Shown: piece by piece, positions 48,899 to 57,779 of the stretch
Layout: the number at the start of each line of letters is the position of its first letter
Numbering within the stretch: the first letter of the stretch is position 1
Assembly (NCBI GenBank): GCA_964423505.1
Contig: CAYREX010000004.1
Location: 111,104 to 175,103 of the forward strand
DNA: 64,000 nucleotides
Source: CAYREX01 sp964423505
GTDB lineage: Bacteria > Fermentibacterota > Fermentibacteria > Fermentibacterales > JCC-6
Direction of reading: 5' to 3'
Notes under the pieces: model-generated
Database searches by the model: none
Told to the model about the DNA's origin: nothing
What the model saw: the letters and a program-made list of their open reading frames with translations, nothing else
Program-made: the position numbers and the translations under genes

Positions 48899-51165
48899 GG
48901 CCCCTCCCCGACCTCCCCCGTGAGGAGGCTGAGCAGCCTCTCGGCCGACATGGGCGAGACGTGCTCCGACGCCTCCTTCCGCCCGGCGGCACGCAGGGCG
49001 TCCAGCAGGGCGGTATAGGCCCCTATCCCGTACATGAAGGGCGGCTCCCCCACCGCCTTCGAGCCGTAGACTCCCGACCCCCCGCCGCTGCCAGCCAGCA
49101 GGTGTACGGTCACCTCCGGCACGGAGAGTATGTCCGGCACCTTGTAGGTCGCCATGGAGTCGGAGAGGAGCCTGCCGTCACCGTCGCAGCGCAGCTCCTC
49201 CATCGTCATCCAGCCGATGCCCTGCACCAGACCGCCCTCTATCTGTCCCCTGTCTATCGTCTCGTCGATGCTCTCCCCGCAGTCGTGTACAACCCTGACC
49301 GATTCTACCCTGCAGGTGCCACGCAGCCTGTCCAGGGCCACCGTCACCATCGCGGTCCCCGCCACGTGGTAGGCGAAGGGTCTTCCCCGGCCGGTTTCCC
49401 TGTCGAAGTGGATGCCCGGCGTGGCGTAGTGCGCCTGTGCCGAGAGGCTCACGCGGCTCTTCCATGCCTCCGCAACCAGCTCCACCCACCCGAGGTCGGT
49501 CGGCTCCCCGTCGAGGAGGACCGCACCCTCCCGGATGACGATGGCCTCGGACCCTTCGGCGGGGAGCCCCAGGAGGTCGGCGGCCCTGGCCCTCAGCCTC
49601 TCCAGGATGGCGTGGCAGGCCATCCGCACAGCGTTGCCGTTCATGTCCGAGCCGGTGCTGGCGGCGGTGGGCGAGGCGTTGGCGGCCCTTGTGGTGTTGG
49701 TCGTCTCCACCGCCACCAGCGAGGGATCCAGGCCGAGGGTCCTGGCGGCCACCAGCCGAAGCTTGGAGCCGACCCCCTGCCCCATCTCCACCGCGCCTGT
49801 GCTGACCCCCACGCTGCCGTCCAGGTAGACGTGGACCAGCGCGCTGGCCTGGTTCATCGAGGTGTTGGTGAAGGAGATGCCGAAGCAGACCGGCATCAGG
49901 GCCGTCCCCCTCTTCACCACCGGGTCGGCGGCGTTCAGGGCCCGGACCCTCTCCGCCTCCTCCTCCGGTGGATACAGCCTGCAGAGCTCCTCCCAGCTCC
50001 TCCTGACCTCGTCGCCCTCGTAGGCCATCCCGTAGGGCAGGAGGTCGCCGGTGGAGAGGAGGTTCCGTTCCTGCAGCTCCCGTACCGGCACGCCCAGCCT
50101 CCCGGCTGCGTCCGCCAGGGCGCACTCCATTACGAACATTGCCTGCGGGCCGCCGAAGCCCCTGAATGCGGTGTTCGGCGGTCTGTTGGTGCGGCAGCAG
50201 TGCCCGGTGACCCTGACGTTGGGGACATGGTAGCTGGCGGTGGCGTGGAACAGGGTCCGCTCCATTATCGCGGTGGACAGGTCCGAGGCGGAGCCGGAGT
50301 CCTGGTAGTAGGTGACCTCCCACGCGATGACCCTTCCCTCCGCGTCCAGGCCCATCCTGTAGTCGGAGGTGTAGGGGTGTCTCTTACCGGTCCAGGCCAT
50401 GTCCTCGCAGCGCTCCAGGACCAGCTTCACCGGCCTTCCGGTGAGCCTGGCCCCGAGCGCGGTCATGACCGCCCACGGGGTGGCCTGGTCCTCCTTCCCG
50501 CCGAATGCGCCGCCCAGCCTCCCAACGTCCACCTCCACCGAGGTCATGCTCTCGCCCAGGACCCTGGCGGTCACCCTCTGGACGTAGGAGGGGCCCTGCG
50601 TGGAGGAGTGGACTAGGAGCCTTCCGTCCTCCCCCGGCACGGTCATGGCGGCCTGGGTCTCGAGGTAGAGGTGCTCCTGTCCCCCGGAGTCCGCCCTGCC
50701 CTCGATCACCGTCCGGCTCTCCCCGAATGCCCGCTCGACGTCTCCGATGGCGAGGGTGGTCGAGGGCGCCACGGTGAGGCCGAGGCGGAACGCCTCCCTC
50801 GGTTCCAGGACCGGCCTCTCCTCCTGCACTTCCAGCCTGACCGCCGCCGCTGCCCGTCTTGACAGACGCCGCGAGGAGGCCAGCACCAGCGCCACCGGCT
50901 CCCCTGCGTAGGAGAGCTCCCGGGTGGCGAGCAGCTCCTCGTCCATGATTATGGTGCCTATCTGGTTCTCTCCCGGGATGTCGTCCGCGGTGAGCACGGC
51001 GGCCACTCCCGGCATTGCCAGTGCCCTGGAGGCGTCTACCTCTCTGAGCTCGCCCCTGGCCACCGGCGACGTGACCACCGCGGCGTGCAGGAGCCTCGGA
51101 GGCTCGGGCAGGTCGTCTACGAAGAGGGAGGAGCCCCTGACGTGGAGCCGGGCATCGTAGTGCAT
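48895..51165 (-). CDS. Xanthine dehydrogenase-family molybdopterin subunit
   Basis: A 756-residue molybdopterin-cytosine-dinucleotide-type subunit of the XDH/aldehyde oxidase family. Motifs: GGQEHLYLETQAAM, GGAFGGKEDQ, NTAFRGFGGPQAMF, VEMGQGVGSKLRLVAARTL and the catalytic Glu region GSKAVGEPPFMYG. It hydroxylates purines or other N-heterocycles or aldehydes; the loops that set specificity do not let me choose. The start overlaps the partner gene's stop (TGATG). No XdhC-like insertion factor is visible nearby. Confidence 0.9.
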   Translation of the reverse strand: MHYDARLHVRGSSLFVDDLPEPPRLLHAAVVTSPVARGELREVDASRALAMPGVAAVLTADDIPGENQIGTIIMDEELLATRELSYAGEPVALVLASSRRLSRRAAAAVRLEVQEERPVLEPREAFRLGLTVAPSTTLAIGDVERAFGESRTVIEGRADSGGQEHLYLETQAAMTVPGEDGRLLVHSSTQGPSYVQRVTARVLGESMTSVEVDVGRLGGAFGGKEDQATPWAVMTALGARLTGRPVKLVLERCEDMAWTGKRHPYTSDYRMGLDAEGRVIAWEVTYYQDSGSASDLSTAIMERTLFHATASYHVPNVRVTGHCCRTNRPPNTAFRGFGGPQAMFVMECALADAAGRLGVPVRELQERNLLSTGDLLPYGMAYEGDEVRRSWEELCRLYPPEEEAERVRALNAADPVVKRGTALMPVCFGISFTNTSMNQASALVHVYLDGSVGVSTGAVEMGQGVGSKLRLVAARTLGLDPSLVAVETTNTTRAANASPTAASTGSDMNGNAVRMACHAILERLRARAADLLGLPAEGSEAIVIREGAVLLDGEPTDLGWVELVAEAWKSRVSLSAQAHYATPGIHFDRETGRGRPFAYHVAGTAMVTVALDRLRGTCRVESVRVVHDCGESIDETIDRGQIEGGLVQGIGWMTMEELRCDGDGRLLSDSMATYKVPDILSVPEVTVHLLAGSGGGSGVYGSKAVGEPPFMYGIGAYTALLDALRAAGRKEASEHVSPMSAERLLSLLTGEVGEGP

Positions 51166-52613
51166 CAGAGTATCCCGGACAGCTCACCGGGCTCCAGGAA
51201 GCCCGAGAGATGCGCGATGACCAGCCTGCCCAGTAGTGTCCGCTTGTAGGCAGCCGTCCCCCTTACGTCGTCGATGGGCGTCACCTCGCCCATGGCCCTG
51301 AGCGAGGCGTCAAGGGCCAGCTCGCCCGAGACGCGGCGCCCGGGGAGCGTGCGGGATGTCTCGCGCAGCAGCATCGGAACCGGACCGACGCCGCCGGCCG
51401 AGAGCCTGGCTTCGATGACGGTGCCCTCCCGGACGGAGAGCCTAGCGGCGGAGCATACCGAGGCGATGTCCAGGTGCTCCCGCATGCCGACCTTCTCGAA
51501 GAGGACCTGCTCCCCCGCAGCCGGCACGGGGAAGCTGAAGCCTTCGATCAGGTCTCCCTCTCCCATCCGCAGCCTCTTGTACCCGAGGTAGAGGTCCTCC
51601 AGGGGCATCTCGGCGCCGCTCTCCAGCCTGACCGTGGCTCCCAGGGCGATGAGGATGATGGTCAGGTCCCCTATGGGCGAGGCGTTGGCCACGTTGCCGC
51701 CAACGGTGGCCCTTGCCCTCACCTGCGGAGAGGAGATGAGCCTGCGCGCCCTCCGCATGCTCTCGAACCGGCGAAGCGGGTCGCTGGCGAGCAGCCCCTC
51801 GGCGGTGCACATGGCCGGCACATGACATATCCCGCCGGAGACCCGGGGGGAGCGCTCACCCCCCTCGAGCTCCAGCAGCCTTGGCCTCACCTCTCCGGTC
51901 AGACCTGCGATAGCCATGACGTCGGTGCCGCCGGCCACCGGTACATCACCGGCCGGAGGAGGAGCTGAGCCGGGGAGGCTCGAGATGAGGCGGGGGGCTT
52001 CGGGAAGCCATCCGGGTACGACGCCGAGGCCGGCGAGCCACTCCGAGTGCTCGGGGGAGAGGGGGTCCGACGCGGGAGAGGCTCCGATGCGTCCGCAGAG
52101 CCTGTCCATCGCCCTGATGACCGAGGAGTAGCCGGTGCATCGGCAGATGTTGCCGGCCACAGAGGCCACGCACCCCTCCGGCGTGGGGACCGTCTCGCCA
52201 AGCAGGTAGGCGGTGACCGACATAACCATGCCCGGCGTGCAGAAGCCGCACTGCGAGGCGCCCTCCTCCAGGAGCACCGACTGGACCGGCGAGAGGCGCT
52301 CCGGTCTTCCGATGGCCTCCACGGTCATCACCAGCCTGCCGCGGGTGGCGCCCACGGGGAGTATGCACGAGCAGACCGCCCTGCAGCTCATCCTGCAGTC
52401 GGGCAACGGCTCGCCGAGGATGACGGTGCAGGCGCCGCAGTCGCCCTCCCTGCATCCGGCCCTGGTGCCGGTGAGACCGGCCTCGTTCCTGAGCAGGTCG
52501 AGCAGGGTGCAGCCCGGGAGCAGGGCGGAGTCATGCCTCTCCCCGTTCAGGAGGAGGACGGCGCTGTCGGTGGGTTCCTGCCGCGTCTTCCCGAGCATTT
52601 CTGGAATGTACAA
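51165..52613 (-). CDS. Xanthine dehydrogenase-family [2Fe-2S]/FAD fused subunit
   Basis: A 482-residue electron-transfer subunit. Residues 18-175 contain both [2Fe-2S] domains (CREGDCGACTV; CGFCTPGMVMS with NICRCTGY). Residues 220-470 are the FAD domain (VAGGTDVMAI; ATVGGNVANASPIGD; SFPVPAAG). In many bacteria these are two genes (XdhB and XdhC, or CoxM and CoxS); here they are fused as in XdhA of proteobacteria. Start at 52613, or the Met at 52598. With the next gene it forms a complete oxidoreductase. Confidence 0.9.
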   Translation of the reverse strand: MYIPEMLGKTRQEPTDSAVLLLNGERHDSALLPGCTLLDLLRNEAGLTGTRAGCREGDCGACTVILGEPLPDCRMSCRAVCSCILPVGATRGRLVMTVEAIGRPERLSPVQSVLLEEGASQCGFCTPGMVMSVTAYLLGETVPTPEGCVASVAGNICRCTGYSSVIRAMDRLCGRIGASPASDPLSPEHSEWLAGLGVVPGWLPEAPRLISSLPGSAPPPAGDVPVAGGTDVMAIAGLTGEVRPRLLELEGGERSPRVSGGICHVPAMCTAEGLLASDPLRRFESMRRARRLISSPQVRARATVGGNVANASPIGDLTIILIALGATVRLESGAEMPLEDLYLGYKRLRMGEGDLIEGFSFPVPAAGEQVLFEKVGMREHLDIASVCSAARLSVREGTVIEARLSAGGVGPVPMLLRETSRTLPGRRVSGELALDASLRAMGEVTPIDDVRGTAAYKRTLLGRLVIAHLSGFLEPGELSGIL

Positions 52614-52652
52614 CGTGACGGGGCTGCTGGCACCCCCGACGGGATGCGGGAG

Positions 52653-53546
52653 CTAGATGTGGTCCTGGAGAATGGGCTCCCGGCCGGTGAGCATCCGGAA
52701 GAGGAGGTACCTCAGGGTCTGGTCGGAGGGGACATGTCCGCCCTCGTACTCCACCAGGGATACGTCCAGCCCCTGCCTGCCAAGGTAGGAGGTCATGCCC
52801 GCGGACCTGTTGAACGGGACCACTGCGTCCTCCGGGCTGTGGGCCACCAGGACCCTGGTGGAGCAGGCCTCCGCCAGCTCCTCATCGGAGAGGTGATGGG
52901 CCAGCGGTACTCCGCTGAAGCAGATGACGGCGTCGAAGATATCCGGGTTGGTCAGGGCTATGGTGACCGCAGGTCCCCCTCCCTGGGAGAAGCCGACCAT
53001 GTAGACGCCCGATACGTCGAACAGAGCGGTGATCTCCCGTACGGACGCGAGGACACGCGCCTCGGTTATGGAGGTTGCTATGGTGGTCGCGTGCGGATCC
53101 TGCTTGCCCTGGTCCCAGGAGTAGCCCCTGTCCCAGCCCCTGTGCTCCCTCGCCGAGAGGAAGGTCCCCCTGGGAGCTACGACTATCGCCTCGGTGAACA
53201 GGGAGGAATGGACCAGCTGCACGGCGTCTTCGGGGGTGCTGCCGTAGCCGTGGAGGGCTACGATCAGAGGATGCCCCCCATCACGGTCCGGGACGTCCGG
53301 GAGACGGATTGCGCCTCCGCGCACCGAGGTCTGCTCGAGGTTCTCCATCCTGTCCAGCAGCTTGGAGAGGCTCTCGTCCGGACTGGTGGAGCCGGAGGTG
53401 ATGCTCTCGGTGAGGCGCTTGCCGAGCGTACCGGTCCGGAAGACCAGCAGCGCCGCAACGGTCCCGAGCATCAGGAGCGTGCAGAGCAGCAGGCTCCTGA
53501 CGATGGTGCGGACCTTGCCTCTAATCATACGATGACCCCGATCCAT
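52653..53546 (-). CDS. Membrane-anchored alpha/beta hydrolase (esterase)
   Basis: A 297-residue protein with one N-terminal membrane anchor (about residues 18-36), so the enzyme faces the periplasm. Catalytic residues: Ser187 in GFSQGG, Asp240 in SPEDAVVP and His271 in GGHVPS. ALHGYGSTPEDAV forms the oxyanion region. This is the phospholipase/carboxylesterase (YpfH/PHB-depolymerase-like) group; the substrate is not evident. A second Met at 53528 is an alternative start, as neither has a strong ribosome site. A TATATT box lies just upstream (about 53574). Confidence 0.75.
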   Translation of the reverse strand: MDRGHRMIRGKVRTIVRSLLLCTLLMLGTVAALLVFRTGTLGKRLTESITSGSTSPDESLSKLLDRMENLEQTSVRGGAIRLPDVPDRDGGHPLIVALHGYGSTPEDAVQLVHSSLFTEAIVVAPRGTFLSAREHRGWDRGYSWDQGKQDPHATTIATSITEARVLASVREITALFDVSGVYMVGFSQGGGPAVTIALTNPDIFDAVICFSGVPLAHHLSDEELAEACSTRVLVAHSPEDAVVPFNRSAGMTSYLGRQGLDVSLVEYEGGHVPSDQTLRYLLFRMLTGREPILQDHI

Positions 53547-53704
53547 GCCCTGGTGGCCTCACGCACTAACCCTGAATATACAACACTGCTCCACCCCGCA
53601 GGTTCCCCGTCCCGCTTATGACTTTACTCGGAATCCCGCGGGTAAACGGGCTGGCAACAGAGCGATCTTCCCCGGCTATCCACTCATTAATCAATAGTGT
53701 TCAG

Positions 53705-53724
53705 GTAAAGTGGTAAGCGGTACG
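53705..53724 (-). repeat. CCGTACCGCTTA element, solo copy
   Basis: On the minus strand CCGTACCGCTTACCACTTTA is identical over 20 bases to 5970-5989. As there, it follows directly after a terminator hairpin, here that of the OmpA-family gene. No transposase lies nearby. Confidence 0.6.
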
Positions 53725-53729
53725 GAAGG

Positions 53730-53755
53730 GGGCGGGTCCGTGAAGACCCGCCCCT
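53730..53755 (-). terminator. Hairpin terminator after the OmpA-family gene
   Basis: Perfect 10-bp stem GGGGCGGGTC / GACCCGCCCC with a 6-nt loop, 30 bp beyond the stop codon. No T run; the repeat element follows. Confidence 0.6.
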
Positions 53756-53784
53756 GCTGCTTCGGAGACTCCCGGGGGAGCCTG

Positions 53785-55713
53785 CTACATAGCTCCCTCC
53801 ACGACGAACTCGACCCTCCTGTTGAGCGCCTTGTTCTCCGGGGAGGTGTTTGGAACCGCCGGCCTGTTCTCGCCGTAGCCCTCGGTGCTGAGGAGCGACG
53901 GGGGCACGCCGAGGTCGACGAGGTAGTCGTAAACCGCCTGCGCCCTCTCCTCGCTCAGCCTCATGTTGTACTCGTCGGTGTTGTCGGAGTCGGTGTGACC
54001 CGCTATGAGCACCGAGAGGTCGCCCTCACTGATGGCTTCAGCTATCCCCGCCAGCTGGTCGTGGAACTGCTGCCGCACGTTGCTTCTGTCCACCTCGAAG
54101 TAGACCGGCTCGAAGTCAACCGGCTGCAGCTCGAAGTCTATGGTGACCGTCTCGCCGGCCATGACCGTCTCGACCGCCGTATCGCCGAGGTAGCCCGGTG
54201 CGGTGGCCGTTACGGTCCAGGTGCCCTCGGGGGCGTCGAAGCCGTAGAGCCCGTCGGAGCCGGTCATGTCGCTCTCCGGTATATCGGAGTCGACGGTGGC
54301 GCCGGCAATCGGAAGGCCGCTCTGGAGGTCGGTAACGCTGCCGACTATCATCCCGGAGATGGGCTGCAGGGCGAAGTCCCGTGTGATGCTGCCGCCTGCG
54401 GGGATGCTCACCATGGCCGAGGCGGTCTGGTAGCCCTCGGCACTTGCAGAGACGTCCACGCTGCCCTCGGGAAGCTCAGCCTCGTAGTAGCCGGTCTCCA
54501 TGTCCGTCGTCACGCCGGCCACAGCGGTCCCGGGGAAGCCGACGTCGGCGGAGAGCAGCGCACCGGTCTCCGCGTCGGTTACTACGCCGGAGAGCATGCC
54601 GGTCGTGGGATCCGGCCTGAGGTCACTGGAGTACATGATGTTTAGGCCGACTCCCCACTCGGGCGGGTATCCTCCCGGAAAGGGGGCGAAGTGCGCCCTG
54701 TAGTTGTTGGAGGGGGTCTCTCCGGCCTGGTAGGCGTGGTGCCCCAGGTCGGTGAACTCCGGGTCGAAGTCGGACAGGGCGAAGGAGCCGACCACGTCGA
54801 AGGCGAGGCCGCTCTTGGTGGAGAGCCTGAGACCGGGCGAGACGGATATGTAGTCGTCGAAGTCCTCGTTGTCCCCCATCTCCCAGTCCCGCGTCATGTG
54901 ATGCATCCACTCGGCCTCGGTGAAGAGGGTCACGTTGCCGATGGGGTACTCGACGCCGGCGGCCAGGCGGAAGACCGGGTCCTCCACTTCCATGTCCACA
55001 TCGACTGTATCGGTCCAGCCTGATCCGCTGTACCTGCGGTCAGTGAACTCGAAGCTCTGCCTGTAGTAGTGGTATCCGACGTTCAGATGCAGGGCCGCGG
55101 GGTCCATGTCCAGCGACATGAGCAGATCGGCTCCCGCCGAGAGGTTCGTGCCTATCATCGGCCTTCTCATCTCGAACATCGGCTGCCACATGTGCCAGAT
55201 GCCGTCGTATCCGTCGTAGTCTATCACGTACGGCTGGTCGCCGCCGTCGTATATGGCGAAACCGGCCCAGGGCATGAGGCCTATGTGGAACCTCTCCGAG
55301 AGAGGCGTGCCGTACTTTATGAACAGCGCCGCCTCGCTGAAGCCGTCGTCGTTCTCCCAGTCGCCGACGGCATCTAGCCGGTTGGCTACGTCGCACCTGT
55401 TCAGGGCGTTCAGGACGTAGCTGACCCGGCCGGCCACCTCGAACTTGCTGCCGAGGCCGAACGCCGTGGTGATGTACCACGTCCCGTCGTACTCGGTATC
55501 CTCGATGTCGTACGACGTTCCTCCGAGTATTCCCGTCCTGACGTCCCTGCTCTGCCCCATGAAGCTGAACAGGGCCAGCGAGAACTCACCCGCCCCTATG
55601 GGCTTCGCGTCCACGACCCTGTTGAGGCCCCTGACGCCCTGGTACGAAGGAAGCGCATATGCGCTACCAGCCACCACGAGTGCGAGCAATAGAAGGACAA
55701 AACCTCGTCTCAT
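53785..55713 (-). CDS. OmpA-family outer-membrane protein with carboxypeptidase-regulatory repeats
   Basis: A 642-residue protein with a signal peptide (FVLLLLALVVAGSAYA), a barrel-like N-terminal half (about residues 25-370), and two or more carboxypeptidase-regulatory-like beta domains (GMLSGVVTDAETGALLSADVGFPGT; GMIVGSVTDLQSGLPIAGATVDS). The C-terminal OmpA domain is FEVDRSNVRQQFHDQLAGIA ... IAGHTDSDNTDEYNMRLSEERAQAVYDYL, with its peptidoglycan-binding Asp and Arg. Start at 55713 after GGAGGGG; upstream in-frame Mets are not supported. Probably anchors the outer membrane to the wall. Confidence 0.85.
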   Translation of the reverse strand: MRRGFVLLLLALVVAGSAYALPSYQGVRGLNRVVDAKPIGAGEFSLALFSFMGQSRDVRTGILGGTSYDIEDTEYDGTWYITTAFGLGSKFEVAGRVSYVLNALNRCDVANRLDAVGDWENDDGFSEAALFIKYGTPLSERFHIGLMPWAGFAIYDGGDQPYVIDYDGYDGIWHMWQPMFEMRRPMIGTNLSAGADLLMSLDMDPAALHLNVGYHYYRQSFEFTDRRYSGSGWTDTVDVDMEVEDPVFRLAAGVEYPIGNVTLFTEAEWMHHMTRDWEMGDNEDFDDYISVSPGLRLSTKSGLAFDVVGSFALSDFDPEFTDLGHHAYQAGETPSNNYRAHFAPFPGGYPPEWGVGLNIMYSSDLRPDPTTGMLSGVVTDAETGALLSADVGFPGTAVAGVTTDMETGYYEAELPEGSVDVSASAEGYQTASAMVSIPAGGSITRDFALQPISGMIVGSVTDLQSGLPIAGATVDSDIPESDMTGSDGLYGFDAPEGTWTVTATAPGYLGDTAVETVMAGETVTIDFELQPVDFEPVYFEVDRSNVRQQFHDQLAGIAEAISEGDLSVLIAGHTDSDNTDEYNMRLSEERAQAVYDYLVDLGVPPSLLSTEGYGENRPAVPNTSPENKALNRRVEFVVEGAM

Positions 55714-55759
55714 GGTCCCCTCCATTCTGAGGCTTCGCTCTACGGTTAACTTGGAGTAA

Positions 55760-55788
55760 ATAGAAGCAATAGCCTTGCCATACGTCAA
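55760..55788 (-). promoter_or_regulatory. Sigma70-like promoter for the OmpA-family gene
   Basis: On the minus strand TTGACG, a 17-base spacer and TTCTAT, about 45 bp before the start at 55713. Good -35, weaker -10. Confidence 0.5.
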
Positions 55789-55924
55789 TACGTGGGTGAG
55801 GGCCCATTAGAGGCGCCCATCTTCTCTCAAAAGCCTATAACTGTGGTAGTGATCCCCGTGAGGCTGCATTTCGGTGCCGCAGTGTGCAAGACGGCGCACT
55901 GTATCCCGGGAAAAACCGGCCCCC

Positions 55925-55992
55925 ATTCAACTCCGGGGTCGGAGCACGCAGTTGAAAAAAATCAACCGGGTGCTCCGACCCCATGGTTGAAT
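55925..55992. terminator. Nested hairpin with alternative pairings
   Basis: The outer arms are ATTCAAC (55925-55931) and GTTGAAT (55986-55992). Inside is a perfect 12-bp stem GGGGTCGGAGCA / TGCTCCGACCCC (55935-55946, 55971-55982), whose loop holds a further GTTGA-AAAAAA-TCAAC hairpin. It lies 3 bp beyond the stop of the gene ending at 55996 and probably terminates it. The inner and outer arms can also pair with each other. The rest of 55789-55924 shows nothing recognisable. Confidence 0.65.
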
Positions 55993-55995
55993 CGG

Positions 55996-57057
55996 TCAGT
56001 CTTCCGTGCTGCAGAGGAGGAGACGGCTCCCCGATCTGAGCACGAAGCCCCCGCCGCCGGGCAGCCCCTTCGCCCGACTCCATCCGTGGAGAGGTCCAGG
56101 GATGCCGGTGAGTGTGTCGTGCTCCGCCGGCCCCGGCACCGACCAGTTGATGCCGCCGAGCAGCAGGGTCTCCCCGCCGTCCATGCTGAAGAGGTAGTCG
56201 CCTTCCCCGACCGCACCGTAGAAGGATATCTCTCCCCCGGGCACGGGAACCTCCCGGCCGTCGGCGTATCGAAGGACCTGGCCGTCTGTGCTCCTCGCCA
56301 GCCCGGCGTCAGGGAGTACCCAGGTGCTGATGATGGCCGGGGTGTTCACCGTGGTATCCTCCAGGAGCACCTCGCCTGTGGTCACGTCGGCTATCATGTT
56401 GGGCGGATACCAGCCCGAGGCCACGAGGTCCGACCATGGATTCGGGTTGAAGCCGTCGCCGAGGAGGTCTCCGCGGCCCCCTGACCGCTCACCGGTGACC
56501 ACGTCGATCATGAAGCCCTCCATGCCCTCGTACTCCGCTTCATCGGCGAAGTACGCGACGTAGTCCTCGGGGTTGGGAGGACAGTCGAGCAGGGGAGAGC
56601 CGAACACGTACCTTGAGTCCCGGGTGAACGAGAATCCCGGACCTCCGCCGACGTCGAACGAGAGACCCAGGATACGTCCGTCCGCGCCGTCCGGGGTCGC
56701 CGCCACGATGCAGATGGGGCCGGGCACATAGCCTTCCTCCGGCTGCAGCTCGTCGGGCACCGTCACCTGCTCCAGCCAGCAGAGGGTCGAGCCGTCGGGG
56801 CTGAGCATCAGACCCCTTACCGTCCCCACGTATCCCCAGCCGTCCATGACAGGGCTGTACTCCGACGCGTAGGACCAGCTGACCTCCGGGTCTCCGGTGT
56901 CTGCTATCCTGATGCGTTCGTCGGTGTCGATGTAGTAGATCCTGCCGTCCTCCAGCAGGACGAAGTCGGGAGCGTAGGGAGAGAGAGAGTCAACGAGCAC
57001 CGGGTCCACCGTCAGGGCTCCGGTGCAGAGAACGAAAGCCAGAAATGCCGGTGACAT
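55996..57057 (-). CDS. Secreted beta-propeller-like protein of unknown function
   Basis: A 353-residue protein with a signal peptide (AFLAFVLCTGALTV). The body has propeller-like blades (YAPDFVLLEDGRIYYIDTDERIRIAD; GLMLSPDGSTLCWLEQV; FSFTRDSRYVFGSP), related in style to the PD40 lipoprotein at 7 kb. The ATG at 57057 was chosen because GGAGGTGGAA lies directly before it; a GTG two codons earlier is possible. Divergent from the next gene across a 62-bp gap. Confidence 0.55.
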   Translation of the reverse strand: MSPAFLAFVLCTGALTVDPVLVDSLSPYAPDFVLLEDGRIYYIDTDERIRIADTGDPEVSWSYASEYSPVMDGWGYVGTVRGLMLSPDGSTLCWLEQVTVPDELQPEEGYVPGPICIVAATPDGADGRILGLSFDVGGGPGFSFTRDSRYVFGSPLLDCPPNPEDYVAYFADEAEYEGMEGFMIDVVTGERSGGRGDLLGDGFNPNPWSDLVASGWYPPNMIADVTTGEVLLEDTTVNTPAIISTWVLPDAGLARSTDGQVLRYADGREVPVPGGEISFYGAVGEGDYLFSMDGGETLLLGGINWSVPGPAEHDTLTGIPGPLHGWSRAKGLPGGGGFVLRSGSRLLLCSTED

Positions 57058-57119
57058 TTCCACCTCCAGGGTGAGTTGCCGCTTCGAGTGTTATCATACC
57101 AGAGAGGAGGGAGGAACAC

Positions 57120-57710
57120 ATGGTCCGGGCAGCGACTCTCTGCGCGGTGCTGGCCACCTGCTCAGCCGCCGCGCCATGGCTGAGCCTCTCCGGGGGCATG
57201 GACACGGCCTTCCTTGCATGGGAGCACGGAGACCTCTACTCCTGGGGGTTCCAGGGAGCCGTTGGTCCAAGGCTGATCGACGACCTGTACCTCAGGGCGA
57301 AGGCCACCATACCTTTGCCAGTTTTCATCGGGGTCATAGCGGGGAACCAGGTCTGCGCCGGAGGGGAGCTGACGTACCTGCCGACCAACCCGGACGAGAG
57401 ATTCGCGCTGAAGACGTCCGTCGGGGCTTCATGGTGCCTCATGTGGCCGCAGCACGTGATAGTCATCCTGGCCGACGGCGATACCGGGGGAGAGCCGCAG
57501 CCCGAGCATGACTTCGACAGCGGCACCGGTCTCAGGCTGGATGCGGCTGTCAGTATAGGCTACAGGTTCGATAGCGCCGCAGTATGGCTCGACCTCGGCA
57601 TCGACCACCGCATCATTGACATCATGCGGTTCGAGGACGGTATCAGGGAGGACGCCCAGTACCGCTTCACCGGTCCCCGCATGGGCCTCTCCTGCGAACT
57701 CTACATCTGA
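57120..57710 (+). CDS. Putative small outer-membrane protein
   Basis: A 196-residue protein with a short signal peptide (LCAVLATCSAAAPW). Beta strands alternate with turns (GGMDTAFLAWEHGDLYSWGFQGAVGP; LRLDAAVSIGYRFDSAAVWLDLGID), and it ends ELYI. Layout resembles the small barrel protein at 40.8 kb. Ribosome site AGGAGGGAGGAA. No family recognised; likely an outer-membrane barrel. Confidence 0.5.
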   Translation: MVRAATLCAVLATCSAAAPWLSLSGGMDTAFLAWEHGDLYSWGFQGAVGPRLIDDLYLRAKATIPLPVFIGVIAGNQVCAGGELTYLPTNPDERFALKTSVGASWCLMWPQHVIVILADGDTGGEPQPEHDFDSGTGLRLDAAVSIGYRFDSAAVWLDLGIDHRIIDIMRFEDGIREDAQYRFTGPRMGLSCELYI

Positions 57711-57732
57711 TGCAGCAAAGGAGCGGGGCAGG

Positions 57733-57752
57733 CTGTTGCATCGATGCAACAG
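57733..57752. repeat. Perfect 20-bp palindrome before direct repeat copy 1
   Basis: CTGTTGCATCGATGCAACAG is identical to its own reverse complement. It lies 23 bp after the stop at 57710 and 27 bp before the long direct repeat. It could be a terminator stem or a recombination target. Confidence 0.5.
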
Positions 57753-57779
57753 AAGTGCCGGAGCAACCTGATGCAGGCT

